Of a DNA stretch of 52,959 nt, positions 1-10,783 are shown piece by piece. Location of the stretch: NCBI GenBank assembly GCA_900155495.1, contig FTLJ01000926.1:1-52959 (forward strand), written 5' to 3'. Under the pieces are notes generated by a model. The model saw only the letters and a program-made list of their open reading frames with translations, made no database searches and had not been told where the DNA came from. Origin of the DNA: Porogramme epimiltina. Its lineage: Eukaryota; Basidiomycota; Agaricomycetes; Polyporales; Polyporaceae. A program made the position numbers and the translations under genes. How positions within the stretch are numbered: position 1 is the stretch's first letter; every line of letters starts with the position of its first letter.

Positions 1-394
1 GAGGGGAAGAACACTCCCGCGCCTCCAGTGTCCTTGCAGATATCAAAGCTATTGGCAGGTACGTGTGAATGTGATAGCGTTCGGGAAAGGAAGGGGAGAC
101 ACACTGGACGGGCGCATTGTGTTGGTTGTTCGGGTTGCTCGTCATCTGCCCGCACCACTTCTGGTTTCCCTACACTGGGAAGATGTCCGTGACAAGTTGA
201 CGACGATGATCTTCCTGAATGGGCCACAGTACGCCGGCGAGTACGGGTCGGCGGTGTCCATGAGCGCGAACTTCAACGCCTGCAAGCGTCACCGGGCCCG
301 AGCCCAGCGCGGCGCAGATCCGAACGAGAGCTGGGAGACGGCAGCACTATATCCTGAGGCAGAGATGCCGCACGCTGAAGAGCAAACAGTGTAA
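1..394 (+). CDS. 3' end of an unrecognised gene (partial)
   Basis: An open frame runs to a TAA at 392-394 and has no ATG of its own, so the gene begins outside the window. A donor-like GTACGT at 59-64 follows a short open stretch (1-58). One consistent reading ends that exon in phase 1 and resumes at about 193, after ...GGGAAG, giving a tail that reads GAT GTC CGT GAC AAG. The tail is hydrophilic and ends in an acidic segment. I recognise no domain. Both the splice choice and the product are uncertain. Confidence 0.3.
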   Translation, partial: RGRTLPRLQCPCRYQSYWQVRVNVIAFGKGRGDTLDGRIVLVVRVARHLPAPLLVSLHWEDVRDKLTTMIFLNGPQYAGEYGSAVSMSANFNACKRHRARAQRGADPNESWETAALYPEAEMPHAEEQTV

Positions 395-882
395 GGAGGG
401 AAATAAGAGTAGGAGTATCCGGGCATGCGGAGTCAAACCTAGCTCAGCGTCCACGTCCAGAATAGTGCATGAAGGACGCCGCTGTGCCAGATGCGACTTG
501 GACGTAGCCTCCTGTTTCCCGCTTGTCTATGACGGTCAAGGAGCTCACCAGGGTAAGTTGAAGTGCAATGGTGGGGAAATGTAGCTCTGTTTTTGTAGAA
601 TCGGATCCGGCGGGGTCGTCCCCGCGGTACAACAAGTCCACTCTCCTGCCACCACCACGCTGACCTGGGGACGTTTACCTCTCACTATCGTGACTTCGAG
701 CACAGCGCCCGAGCTCTTCTCTCGACCGACCGTACATTCAAGCTACAAGATCCAATCCTTTACCGACATAGGGCATTATCTCTAGGCGTATAGAGCGAAG
801 GTATGAGCCGCGAGCGTTATGCATCAGCACCCCCATCGACCCCCAGGACGCTGAGAATCTCCCAAACTTGTCAGTGTTCGAC
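395..882. other. Intergenic, no gene seen
   Basis: About 490 bases between the partial gene and the first F-box gene. Short frames on the minus strand (444-641, 738-1061) have no recognisable features. The region probably holds the 5' leader and promoter of the F-box gene. I see no clear TATA box. Confidence 0.4.
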
Positions 883-2964
883 ATGTCCGTGCCGCCAGGA
901 TGGTTGATCGCGGACTCGGTGTCTTTTCCCGACTTCAAGATGCTCCCGGAGGATAGAACCCGTCTCGGCCATCTCAGTAGCATCCCCGAGATCCAGGAGT
1001 GGATCCTCACGAGGGTGAACGAGCAGCAGGCTCTTATCCGATCCTTCCGTTCCCTCCACAATGCCTCCGTACCTATAAATTGCCAGCTCCCACAGGACGT
1101 ACTCTCCGAAATATTCCTTCATCTTCCGATCGTGCCCCTGGATGGCCAGTCGACGCAACGACCTGCGTTCCAATTCCGCGCGTTCAAGTTCCTCCACGTC
1201 TGTCGCCTTTGGAGGCAGATCATCTTAGGGACGCCTTCCTTCTGGACTGCGATGTTGAGCCAGGCCTTGGTCAACGTCAACTACCACGACGAGGAAAACC
1301 GTTTCGCGTTTATATTGGGAAAGACTGGCGTTCTTCCTTTGTCTGTCACCGTTCGTGGAGGTTTGAAGGGCGGCGACCTAATAGAAATGCTCATTCCCCA
1401 TGCACATCGGCTTTCGTACGTACAGGTCGGTTGCACCGACCAAGATATGCATCGCCTGCTCTCAGCAGGACTTCCTCGCCTCCGAGAACTCTATTACGAC
1501 GCCGAAGACGCGAAGGACGACCGTTTGAGAGCACCGCACATTGACTCTACCAAGTTACCCCAGTTATGCACACTCAGGGTACCCGCGGCCTTTTTCAGGG
1601 CCACTACAACCTTCAGCAGCCTGCAATATCTGGATCTCATGGAAAGTCGAATCATCGCACCCGAGGACGCCCATGCATTTGTGCTCGACTTACTCCTCGA
1701 GACTCTAAAATGTTGTCCCGGTCTGAAATCCTTAGGCTTTGTCAATTTTCGCCTGCCCGCCGCCACGAATACGTCGAGTGGGGAGTTCCATCACTATCGC
1801 CGGGCTGTTCATCTACCCTCTCTCCTTGAGCTACACCTCCAGTGCACCGTCAGGGAGGCCATCGCTCTTCTTATTCACCATCTAGTCATTCCGCCCACTG
1901 CAGCCTTGTTCATAACGGGTGTCCAGGGATGGTTCGGCCGTGCCCTCCCCGCAAACCTTGCTGAGTTTCCGTACATCTCTACGGCGGAAAACGTGGTCCT
2001 GGGAGATAAGGGGGGATTCGCGGAGGCTTTCTTGACGACGCGTGCCCCGTGTGGCAGGATGCACGTCTTCATCGACAACCCTGCAAGGACTACTCCAGAT
2101 TCGTGCTACGCGGAAGCTAGGAACTGGCGTCTACAGTTTCCTTACTACGTAGCGCAGCTGGCGAATGTGCTATCCGCTCATTTCCGCTCTGTTACGTCAC
2201 TCTATATCGCGCTAGAGGCAGAGCGTATGATACTGTCCACACACATGGTCACCTTTCTTCGAGGTCTTCCTTTGCTCAAACACCTGGACATCACGAATAA
2301 AATATGCGAGGTGCTCAAAGCGTTGGACCCCATTGTGAGCCGACCCGAAGCTGGAGGGTGCCTCTGTCCTTCTCTCTCTTCACTAACGTTTTGGTGGGTG
2401 TTGACGTCCACCATGGGGATGCAGAACCCATTCCAGTCCAGTTGCGTCAAGGACTTCATTCGTACGAACGAAAGGAAGGGCAGTGGCCGAGTAGAACATC
2501 AGAGGAAGTATATGCGGGAAGGTGCACACGCAGATGATGACGACGACGACGACGATGACGACGACGACGACGACGATGACGACGACGACAATAAGGACGA
2601 CGACAGTGACGAAGACACCGACGAAGAGGGCGAAGAGGGTGGTGACAACAGCAGGCGTAGAAGCGCATGCGCATACGAACATTTGAAAATCTCGCAGGAC
2701 GAATGGAACACGAGAGGATTGGACACATCATACCCTGTGCTCCAGTTTTATTCCGATGTCATCAAGTGTGTTCAGAGTCGTCGCGTGGAGGAGGGTTGTT
2801 GTGTTTTCAAGAAGTTGCGTCTTGAAGTCATTATTCCCCAGTACGATGACAACTACGATCATGGAGACTGGGAACCTGCAAAGCTTCAGGAGGGGTTCAA
2901 GACTCGACTGGAGGGAGTTGTAGAGCAGGTGACGGTGGGCTATTATAAAGACGATGTAGAATGA
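883..2964 (+). CDS. F-box/LRR-like protein with poly-Asp tract
   Basis: A single uninterrupted exon encodes 693 aa. The frame opens upstream at a non-ATG codon, so the first ATG, at 883, is taken as the start. The N-terminal third has the layout common to Agaricomycete F-box proteins: a short helical lead-in (IQEWILTRVNEQQALIRSF), then an F-box core (LPQDVLSEIFLHLP), then HVCRLWRQIILGTPSFW. The remainder has irregular leucine-rich repeat-like strands. Near residue 555 a run of about 20 Asp, continuing as mixed Asp/Glu, is encoded by a GAC/GAT repeat (about 2533-2600). Such proteins normally bridge Skp1-Cullin1 to substrates bound by the LRR region; that role is inferred from the family. It is clearly more divergent than the three other F-box genes in the window. 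Substrate unknown. Confidence 0.75.
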   Translation: MSVPPGWLIADSVSFPDFKMLPEDRTRLGHLSSIPEIQEWILTRVNEQQALIRSFRSLHNASVPINCQLPQDVLSEIFLHLPIVPLDGQSTQRPAFQFRAFKFLHVCRLWRQIILGTPSFWTAMLSQALVNVNYHDEENRFAFILGKTGVLPLSVTVRGGLKGGDLIEMLIPHAHRLSYVQVGCTDQDMHRLLSAGLPRLRELYYDAEDAKDDRLRAPHIDSTKLPQLCTLRVPAAFFRATTTFSSLQYLDLMESRIIAPEDAHAFVLDLLLETLKCCPGLKSLGFVNFRLPAATNTSSGEFHHYRRAVHLPSLLELHLQCTVREAIALLIHHLVIPPTAALFITGVQGWFGRALPANLAEFPYISTAENVVLGDKGGFAEAFLTTRAPCGRMHVFIDNPARTTPDSCYAEARNWRLQFPYYVAQLANVLSAHFRSVTSLYIALEAERMILSTHMVTFLRGLPLLKHLDITNKICEVLKALDPIVSRPEAGGCLCPSLSSLTFWWVLTSTMGMQNPFQSSCVKDFIRTNERKGSGRVEHQRKYMREGAHADDDDDDDDDDDDDDDDDDDNKDDDSDEDTDEEGEEGGDNSRRRSACAYEHLKISQDEWNTRGLDTSYPVLQFYSDVIKCVQSRRVEEGCCVFKKLRLEVIIPQYDDNYDHGDWEPAKLQEGFKTRLEGVVEQVTVGYYKDDVE
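2536..2600 (+). repeat. GAC/GAT trinucleotide repeat coding poly-Asp
   Basis: An imperfect (GAY)n microsatellite lies inside the F-box gene and reads as an Asp run. It is long enough to vary in length between strains. The opposite strand shows Ser-, Arg- or Val-rich frames that are only shadows of the repeat. Confidence 0.85.
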
Positions 2965-3136
2965 GGGTGAATTGTTGGATACGTACCTGTTTTATAATAG
3001 AGAGAAGGCATTTCAACGTTTGTACAGCAATATGGCAGTGTCAACAGTCCAGTCCAGGGTTTCGTGCAAGGACGGAGGGTGGTCATTAAATGGCTGTACA
3101 TGTAGGTAATAGGAAGGGGACAGTGCACGATTTCCG

Positions 3137-3516
3137 CTACCGTTTCCTGGACATCCTGCGACTCTCCGCTGTCGAAGAGCAGGAGATTTCAGCACCAAGC
3201 ATTGATCGAAAGACATGTGGGACTGACCTGCCGACTTCGCCTTCTTTGGCACACCCTTCCCTCTCCGCTTCTTCTCCTCTACATCTGCGAGGCGCTGGTA
3301 CTCGTCCCAGTCTTGAATCTTGAAGTCGCCCGGCATGCGGTTGAACTTGGCGATGGTGAGCTCGTGGGGGTAGTAGCGCGTCATGGCGGGGCCACGGAGA
3401 CGGGCGCGGAGGTATTTTGCGCCCGTGCGCACCGACGTGGGGTTGAAGGATGTTTGGAAGATCTCGCACCGCAGACGGGTAAGCGCGGCGAGTCGGGAAG
3501 GTGCGACGGCGGCCAT
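3137..3516 (-). CDS. RSM27: Mitochondrial small-subunit ribosomal protein mS33
   Basis: Two exons encode 106 aa. The intron at 3169-3227 (59 nt, GTCAGT...CGACAG) restores a basic C-terminus ending MSRKR. The start is the ATG at 3516; an in-frame extension exists upstream but looks like non-coding leader. The family signature is present: EIFQTSFNP, then RTGAKYLRARLRGP, then YYP, and the basic stretch EEKKRRGKGVPKK. It matches yeast Rsm27 and human MRPS33 in layout and length (about 105-110 aa). It is a structural protein of the mitochondrial ribosome small subunit. It is transcribed divergently from SUV3, with about 400 bp between the start codons. Confidence 0.9.
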
Positions 3517-3915
3517 GGCGCGTCGTAGGGATAGGGTCACGGCGGGGCGGGCGGAGGTGGAGGTGGAGGTGGCAGGTCGGGCGCGCGCGGTAGTCTGTTC
3601 TGGATTTGGACGGCGAAGGCTTTGATTCCTAACAAACGCAAACAACGCCTCTGCATGGGCGCCTACGCGTCGCGTCATCTCGCCCAAGCCTACTCAGGCC
3701 GCCTTTCCTCTCTCTCCGCGCCCCCCTTCATTCATCCCCGCGCGGCCGTCAAAACTTACAGCGCCCTCGAGGCTCATCAAATCGGAGGATTACGGACGGG
3801 CTGAAGGTGTGCGAGAGTGCAGGTGCGTACTAAACCTTTGGCTATGCCATGAGCACAGCTGGGCATCGACTACGGAACTCACGTTTTCCAGTAGGCTCAC
3901 TATCTTGCCGTGCAC
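3517..3915. promoter_or_regulatory. Shared promoter of mS33 and SUV3
   Basis: 399 bases separate the two divergent start codons, so both promoters must lie here. No TATA box is evident on either strand. Sharing by two nucleus-encoded mitochondrial genes is inferred from layout; no particular transcription-factor site can be assigned. Confidence 0.5.
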
Positions 3916-6610
3916 ATGATTCGTGTACCGCATCTACTGCGACGGCAATGTCAACGAAACCTCCTTCGACTTTCCCCCGCTGCTGGCCAACTTCGGTGCT
4001 TGTCGAAGCAACGTGAAGTGGCTGAAAACCGCAACCGTTCCTTCCCACACGCCCCTTCCGACCGCTCTCCTAGGCAGCGCACAGAGGGGAAGCCTAGGAA
4101 ATCCCCCAAAATCGTGGTTTCTCCCGAAGATGTTCCCGACTTCTTCGCTCGTAATGTCCAGACATGGCTTTCCCAGTTCAATGCCCAGCTCCTAGATCGA
4201 CTACGGCGGTTTGGAATCCCCGACAAGACTCTGCGTCCCCTCCTCAAGACGTTTGTGCGTGACATGGAGGATGGCAGCGTCTTCTCTGCACTCAACTACG
4301 ACGAAGTTGAACTATCCCGCATCTCGTATGATCTCTCTACTCAAGCCGCCGCTGGCATGGACCGCTATTTCACCCGTACCCTCTTCGAATGGGCCGCTCG
4401 TCCCCAAGGCCACGCGGCACTCACCGAGGTGCTCCCTCCAGACGACCTCGCGCACATACAAGCCCTCTTCCACGCCGCGGACCTCACGCACCCCGAGTGG
4501 GAGTATCCGCGGACGCGACGCGGGCCACCGCGCCGGTTCATCATGCACGTCGGGCCCACGAACAGCGGCAAGACGCACAACGCCCTGCGCGCGCTCGCGG
4601 CGGCGAAGCATGGGATATACGCGGGCCCGCTCCGTCTGCTCGCGTACGAGATCTTCCAGCGCCTCAACACGGGGCAGATCGTGCCCCTCGGTGTCGACCC
4701 TACGCCCGCTCCAGAACCTGCCGCCGAGGGCAGTGTTGATACCGCGAGCCAGACGACGAAAGGAGGGCGAAAGGGGAAGGGGAAGGGAAGGGATGAACAG
4801 GTGACGGCGACGAAGCTGGGAGACCCTCGGTACGCGCGCAAGTGCAACATGGTCACAGGCGAGGAGCACAAGATTGTGGATATAGACGCGCCCCTGTTGA
4901 GCTGCACGGTCGAGATGGCGCCGTACATGTCGGCTTATGATGTCGCCGTCGTAGACGAGATCCAGCTCATCGCGGACTCTCAGCGGGGCGGCGCGTGGAC
5001 TGCCGCCGTGCTCGGCCTCAACGCTGCCGAGATCCACCTCTGTGGCGAAGAGTCGGCCATCCCGATCATCGAGGCGATAGTGCGCGAGCTGGGAGACACG
5101 CTGGAGATCAACCGTTACCAACGCCTCACGCCCCTCGTCGTCGCGGAGTCGAGTCTCAAGGGCGACCTCGCGAACATCAAAAAAGGGGATTGCGCCGTCG
5201 CGTTTTCCAGGACAGGTCTTTTCGGGCTCAAGCGCACCATCGAGGAGAAGACGAAGATGCGCTGCGCTCTTGCTTATGGCCGTCTCCCGCCAGAGATCCG
5301 AGCTGAACAAGCAGCCCTCTTCAATGACCCCGACACTGACTACAATGTCCTCGTCGGAAGTGACGCTGTAGGAATGGGCCTCAATCTGTGCGTTTCTCAC
5401 ACGTCGTTAGTGGCATACTCTGACTTCTCAAATCTCCAGGAAGATCAAGCGTGTTGTCTTCGAACAGGTCCACAAGTTCGACGGCAACCAAATGCGACAG
5501 CTTTCCGACTCTGCTATCAAGCAGATTGCTGGTCGTGCGGGGCGGTTTGGCCTCCATGACGGTGACTCCGTCGGCGTCGTGACGACCTTGCACGAAGCGG
5601 ACCTCCCGATAGTCCGTAGGGCCCTCAAAGCGTCGTTCCAACCCCTCCAATACGCGCGTCTGTCGATGACCGACAAATCCTTCCCTAGAGTCCTCCGTGC
5701 CTTACCGCTGGGCTCGACGAACGCGACTGTCGGAGACGTCTTCCTCTACGTTGCAAAACTGTCGCCGATGTACGAGTTGCAAGACGCCGCCACCTTGCAG
5801 CTCAGCGTCAAGTTCATCGACTCCTTCCTCGACTGCCTCACCGTCGAGACCCGGTTGACGCTGCAAAACTCGCCGTGCCCGTGGCGTGACGGCACCGCGG
5901 TCAGCTCAACGCAGGTGATGATGGAGATCTTCCGCGAAAAGCTGGGCGTGCCAATCGAGGAGACGCTGCACCGCGCGGGGCTCCTGACCAAGCTGAACCA
6001 CGCTCTCGCGCTGGCGGAGGCCGAAGGGCGCCCGCCTCGCATGAAGGAGGTCGGGCTCATCCTCGTGGATCTGGAGACGATCCACAAGGTGATCGTGCTG
6101 TACCTGTGGTTCAGCCACCGATACGTCGTCGCGTTCCCGGACATCGGGAAGGCGTTCGAGCTCCGGGCGTTGACCGAATACGCGATGGACTGGTGTCTGG
6201 AGGTGATGCACCAGATGCGTATCAAGTCGGATGACCCTGGTGCAGAGGCTAGGCAAGCAGTCTCGCGCAGGAGAGAAGCGACGCAGGGTATGGATGCCCC
6301 AGATGAACCGATCACTGGGTCCTTCATGCAAACCCTTCACGAGACAGTAAACAATCCAGATTGTGCGCCTCCTCTCTTCCGTTCGTCTGAGCATATGCTA
6401 ATTTTCATTCTACGGCAGCCCCCTTCGTGTTCAACATCGTACGGTGAAGGACTTCACCCTTCACAGCACGCCGCCACGTGCAAGATTGTTTGCCCCGCTT
6501 TGCCCTCCTGTCAGGCGAGGTTCAAGAGCCCGCGACGAAGAGACGCGTCTCGCTCCCCCAACCACTACGTCCCTCGTTTCCTCGGCGCACCCCATCCCCC
6601 GTTCGGCTAG
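3916..6610 (+). CDS. SUV3: Mitochondrial ATP-dependent RNA helicase SUV3
   Basis: The ATG at 3916 opens an Arg-rich, acid-poor N-terminus typical of a mitochondrial presequence. An intron at 5388-5439 (52 nt) joins ...GMGLNL to KIKRVVFEQVHKFDGNQMRQ. A second probable intron, 6347-6418 (72 nt, GTAAAC, GCTAATT branch, GGCAG), keeps the frame, giving 856 aa; the last ~65 residues are uncertain. Motifs: Walker A GPTNSGKT at about 212, motif II DEIQ at about 347, GSDAVGMGLNL at about 480, QIAGRAGRFG at about 517, and SUV3-type C-terminal helices (LETIHKVIVLYLWFSHRYV). A Lys/Gly-rich insertion lies between motifs I and II. SUV3 unwinds RNA in the mitochondrial degradosome with the exonuclease Dss1. 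Confidence 0.93.
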
Positions 6611-6667
6611 GCTGGTCCCATCCTTACCCCGTCTCGACGACTCCGCACATACTATATCACCGCCATA

Positions 6668-7276
6668 ATGTTGATGTCCTACCTAATCATCGCACTCTCC
6701 GTCACTTCCACCCTCGTCTCTGGGCTCCCTGCCGGCTCCCACCTGCCCGCCGAAGACCCAGACCGTCTATCCGCCTTTTCGGAACCAGGCACGCTGCGCG
6801 GACGACACTACACCCTCCTCAGTCACCGCGCCGCCTCGCACGAGCCACACAACGGACCCGCCTCCCCAGCAGCCGCAGATGAAGAGGGCCCTTCCCACAT
6901 CGCACGCGCGATGCCGTTCCCCAAGTACGTCGCGGACCGCTCGGAGGACGCCTGGCTGCACACACATGCGCGCCGCGCGCACGGCGACGCGGCCTCCCCC
7001 TCCCCCTACTCGCCCGACGCGGAGCCGAACTACGTCTCGCACGTCGGGCCCTTCGCGTACAACGCCGCGCCGCTGCCCCCGGTCGCGTCAGCCGCCCCCG
7101 CCCCCGCCCCTGCCGCACCGACAGTAATGGCGTTCAACGCCATCCCCGCTTCCACTACGACGCCCGCGGCAGCTGCTGCTCCCACGAAACCAGTCAGCGC
7201 GTTCAGGACGGTCAAGACCAAGGCGAAGACGCACAGCGGCGCTACAAAGAAGATGGCTATGGGCTCGAGCTATTAA
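6668..7276 (+). CDS. Small secreted Ala/Pro-rich hypothetical protein
   Basis: One exon encodes 202 aa from the ATG at 6668. The first ~20 residues (MLMSYLIIALSVTSTLVSG) form a signal peptide, and the rest is low-complexity. It has polar His-containing segments, a Pro/Ala-rich run (about residues 135-175), and a basic Lys/Thr tail (KTKAKTHSGATKKM). There are no cysteines after the signal peptide, so it is not a typical disulfide-rich effector. No domain is recognised. It begins only 57 bases after the SUV3 stop on the same strand. Confidence 0.6.
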   Translation: MLMSYLIIALSVTSTLVSGLPAGSHLPAEDPDRLSAFSEPGTLRGRHYTLLSHRAASHEPHNGPASPAAADEEGPSHIARAMPFPKYVADRSEDAWLHTHARRAHGDAASPSPYSPDAEPNYVSHVGPFAYNAAPLPPVASAAPAPAPAAPTVMAFNAIPASTTTPAAAAAPTKPVSAFRTVKTKAKTHSGATKKMAMGSSY

Positions 7277-7576
7277 AGTCTGAGGAGCGTTAGGCACTAC
7301 CCAAGTATAATAGTAATTATGGCTTTTGACGATGGATGCGCTGTTCACGACATAGACCCCCACTCTGCATAATCTTTGGTGTTGTAGCAATAGATGGACC
7401 ACTCTATCTTCGCCGTGGAAGGCTTGGCTTGCGCCTTGCGTCCTCTTTCAAACACTGCGTATGAAAACCCCTTCTCACCCGTCTGGTGTTCGTGACATAC
7501 AACACATGTCGCATTCAGGAGAAGATTATACACGAATACGTAGTACAACGCAGAAGCCACTAGTCTTCTGAACCAG
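7277..7576. other. Intergenic between convergent genes
   Basis: 300 bases between two convergently transcribed genes, probably their 3' UTRs. No feature is seen. Confidence 0.4.
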
Positions 7577-9528
7577 TTACAGGAGGGAAGGGACGTAGAA
7601 TAAACCTTTAAAGGTCACGGGGCCATCTACGTACTCCCTCAAAGTCCCCAGCCCGAAGTTCACCGCGCCTCGAGCGCCGTCCGCAGGCATGGTCACCTCA
7701 GCAAGCTGGGAGCGCACGCTCGGGGCCAGGGAATTCTCGTGAACCTCAGACCATTCGAGGCTCTCCATGCGTGCGCCCAGCGACGCCCGGTGCTGCAGTG
7801 CGCCCCGAAGAGAGCCGAGCCGGGTGCGAAGGTGGGTAGCCAGCATCTGCTTCAGGTTGGTTCGTTTCCCCTTCGGCGCCAACGCCTTCTTAAGCTTGCC
7901 CTTGAGCTCGACGGAGAAAGAAACGGTGAGCGCTCGGATGAGCGGGGAGACCAACGTCTTGGGATTCTTGAGGTCGTCCGGCATGGTGAGCTCTCTGAGG
8001 AGTGCCTCTGTTGTCCAAGCGCCTGAGATGTCCAGCGAGACAAGATAAGGAAACGCTCGGAAGAAATGTGAGGGAACATCGATGTTGTCCTGTCTCCACG
8101 CGTCGAATGTGAGGTGGGTGATGGAGGACTGGCCTCGGAACAGGAATACAACGTTCAGATACATCGAGTACCCTTCGACGTCGATGTGGATCCGTGCCAC
8201 ACCATTCGAGGTGCCACGGACAAAGGCAATGAATTTGCCGTCTTCGGATATCCCTATTTCTACGCGGTCGACATCATGAAGGCGCCCGAGTAAGACCTCT
8301 TGGACCTCGGGAGGAGCCTCGCGAACTCTTTCGAGGATCTTAACACCTTGAATGCGAATGAGAGCATGAGGCGGCAATTGGAACATGTGAAGCGCCGCAA
8401 CTATGTTTGGCCAATCGTCATAGAAGATAGCCTGCTCGAGGGTAGACAGCATCATTTGAGAATGCTGACTGTCCTGGACGATATCTTGGGGAAGCGACTT
8501 GGAAAGATTCAAGGTCTTGAGGCGGATGCACTCTTCTAACGATTCGACGAGATCGAAGGTAGATGGAACGCGCGCGATGGCCGGACCCTTGTGATTCGAA
8601 CCAACAGGTTGTACCTGGATGTCTTCTAACGATGCACAGGCGAAGAAGGGAAATAGTACGCCCGGGACGGAAAGCGTCCTGAGGCGAGGGAACGACTTGG
8701 TTGGGGAAATCTTACCAAACAAGCGATCGACCTCCAGTCCTTGGAACCAGATCTCGTCTTCGTCGTACAAAAAGTCGCTGTCATCGTAGGTAAAGTCCCA
8801 AATTCGTCGGCGATCGTCGAATGTGACCTTCAGGTCTTCTAGAGCAGGCATATCGGCCTCCAGAGCTTCGCAAAGCCCGCGTAGTTCCATCTCGCAGAAG
8901 ACGTTTACGTTCAACGCGACGATACGATGTAGTTGTAACTTCAGCGCGTCTTCCAAGTGGCTTCCGTAGAAACTCGAGAAGTTAAGCCGAAGTGGCCTTG
9001 GCGCCGAACGCTTGATCAAGGCGGACACGTATTCCTCATGTTTTTCGGCGAAAGGCCCATCGTCGAAGTCAAATTTCTCCTTGGAAAGAGCGTCCGACCA
9101 GAGTTGCGGGGTGTTGAGCGCCACTTCGCGCCAGTGTCGGCAGACGTGCGCAATGCGGAAGCTCGTTCGACACTCCCAGGTGAGAGTTAGAATCATGGAG
9201 AGGATTTCGTTGGGCAAGACATGGATAGGTGCAATGGAGTTGTGAAGTGAAAGGAGGGAAGCGATGAGTTGGCGGTGCTTGGCTACCTGCGACGTCGTCC
9301 ATTCACGGATTTGCGTAGGAGAGAGTCCGCGGAGGCTGGCACGGTCTGTAGTGGTCAGGACGTGGGAGAGCTCAGGGAATGGAAGATCTGCTTGAGAGTG
9401 GGACGCCGTGGCTTTCTGAAGAGGGTGCAACGATGAAAGTCGTCATATGGGGTGGTGAGTTGTAGACGTTAGTTGACGGTATGTGGGAGTGGACTTACTC
9501 TTGTCGCTCTCGAGTTCGACGGTGGCAT
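7577..9528 (-). CDS. F-box protein (paralog 1 of 3)
   Basis: The long frame lacks an initiating ATG. A 30-nt first exon (9499-9528, MPPSNSRATR) joined across a GTAAGT...CTTCAG intron (9416-9498, 83 nt, with a CTAACG branch) supplies one in phase, giving 622 aa. The N-terminus has the helical lead-in (TQIREWTTSQVAKHRQLIASL), an F-box (VLPNEILSMILTLTW), then RTSFRIAHVCRHWREVALNTPQLW. LRR-like segments follow, and the end reads YVDGPVTFKGLFYVPS. It shares all of these with the genes at 10784 and 13395. It is probably an SCF substrate receptor, inferred from the family; the target is unknown. Confidence 0.78.
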
Positions 9529-10783
9529 TGCGGTGTCGAAGTTGGAACGGACTTGGAATAAAAGCTTTCGTGGCCGTCGGATTCCACCTACAGGAGAGTA
9601 ATACATCAACACTGGTCCCTCGAATGTTTGAGGAGCACGCTGACTTACCTGTTAAGCCAGGTATCCTTTGTTCAATTCCAGATGGTGGTCAGAATTAGAC
9701 CCAGTCGGAAAGCGATGACTAAACACTGAATAAGACTGCTAAGGGATAAACCCTGTAGAAGGGAATGTTTAGTTGAAGGGTTGTTCAGAGTTCGAGAACT
9801 AACGTACGATGAGGGCTGACGATGAAGTTGCTGAAAGAGAGTGGTGACCACGCGCCTATAGAAGTCAACACGGTTTTATATGATGCACGAGTGGGAGCGC
9901 TCATCAACACATGACGCAGCTGGTAGCCTAAAAGTCCTAGTCCGTCTACATCGAAGCGGCACGCCTGCGAAGCCATGTTCCCCTCAATTGCACTTACACT
10001 ATTAAGTGACAAACACAGTAGCAGTGCCATCTAAGCGACTCAAAAGGTACATACCTAGGGTGAGCCAGCACGCCCTCGAGCATTCAACACAGAATGTCCG
10101 GCTCGGAGGCATTGGGCACGTCCTATCCTCGCGTTCACATGGCCGGTGAGTCCGCGTATAGGTCGCTAGAACTTCAAAGTTTTTGTGTCTCATCGCGTAC
10201 GCAGCTGTGTGGGAGGATTTCTGTCGAAGAGGAGGGCGTATGAAGATGTCGCCTAGTCACGTTTCGTCCTTCAATCATTGTACATTATCTCCGGGGGCAG
10301 AGAGAGTAGGCGTTGTAATAAGACCGCCCTATCCACGGCATGAAACAAAACGGTCGTCAGTGTTCATCTGGGTGGTGAGCGCCCACTGAGAAGAGAGAGA
10401 TGATTCACGTATTTTGGAACATCCCTCATATGTCGAACGCGCTACATTTGCGGTTTTGCAAAGCCTTCTCAAGGCAAGATGGACTCGAGGCTAGTGCGGT
10501 CATTGGTCCTGGACGCAGGAAGTTCATGACGATGAACGGATGAACGGAGCATTTTGATATTCGCATTGAACGTGCTCGAACATGAATCGCCCACAACGTT
10601 CCCACGGCTACAAGGTCAGCATAACATTAGATCAATCACTAGAGTATACGTTGAAGGCGGAGACCAGCGGATAATAGATATGGAGAGCGCCTTGTTGGTC
10701 TCACTATATGCAAGAGATCTAGCGCAGAACGAGGCAAGAGACGCATTCATTAGATTATATATCGATCATTTACAGGACAGTGA
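9529..10783. other. Intergenic, no gene seen
   Basis: About 1.25 kb between two F-box genes on the minus strand. Only short frames without recognisable composition occur (for example 9785-10030 minus and 10554-10817 plus). The base composition is more AT-rich than in the genes. I find no tRNA, repeat or transposon remnant. Confidence 0.4.

Noticed and set aside
2383..2731. Val-, Ser- and Arg-rich minus-strand frames
   Set aside because: Produced by reading the GAY repeat in the other frames.
4312..5400. 362-codon minus-strand frame
   Set aside because: It is antisense to SUV3, whose motifs are unmistakable. The frame reflects GC-rich codon use and is Arg/Val/Glu-rich without domains.
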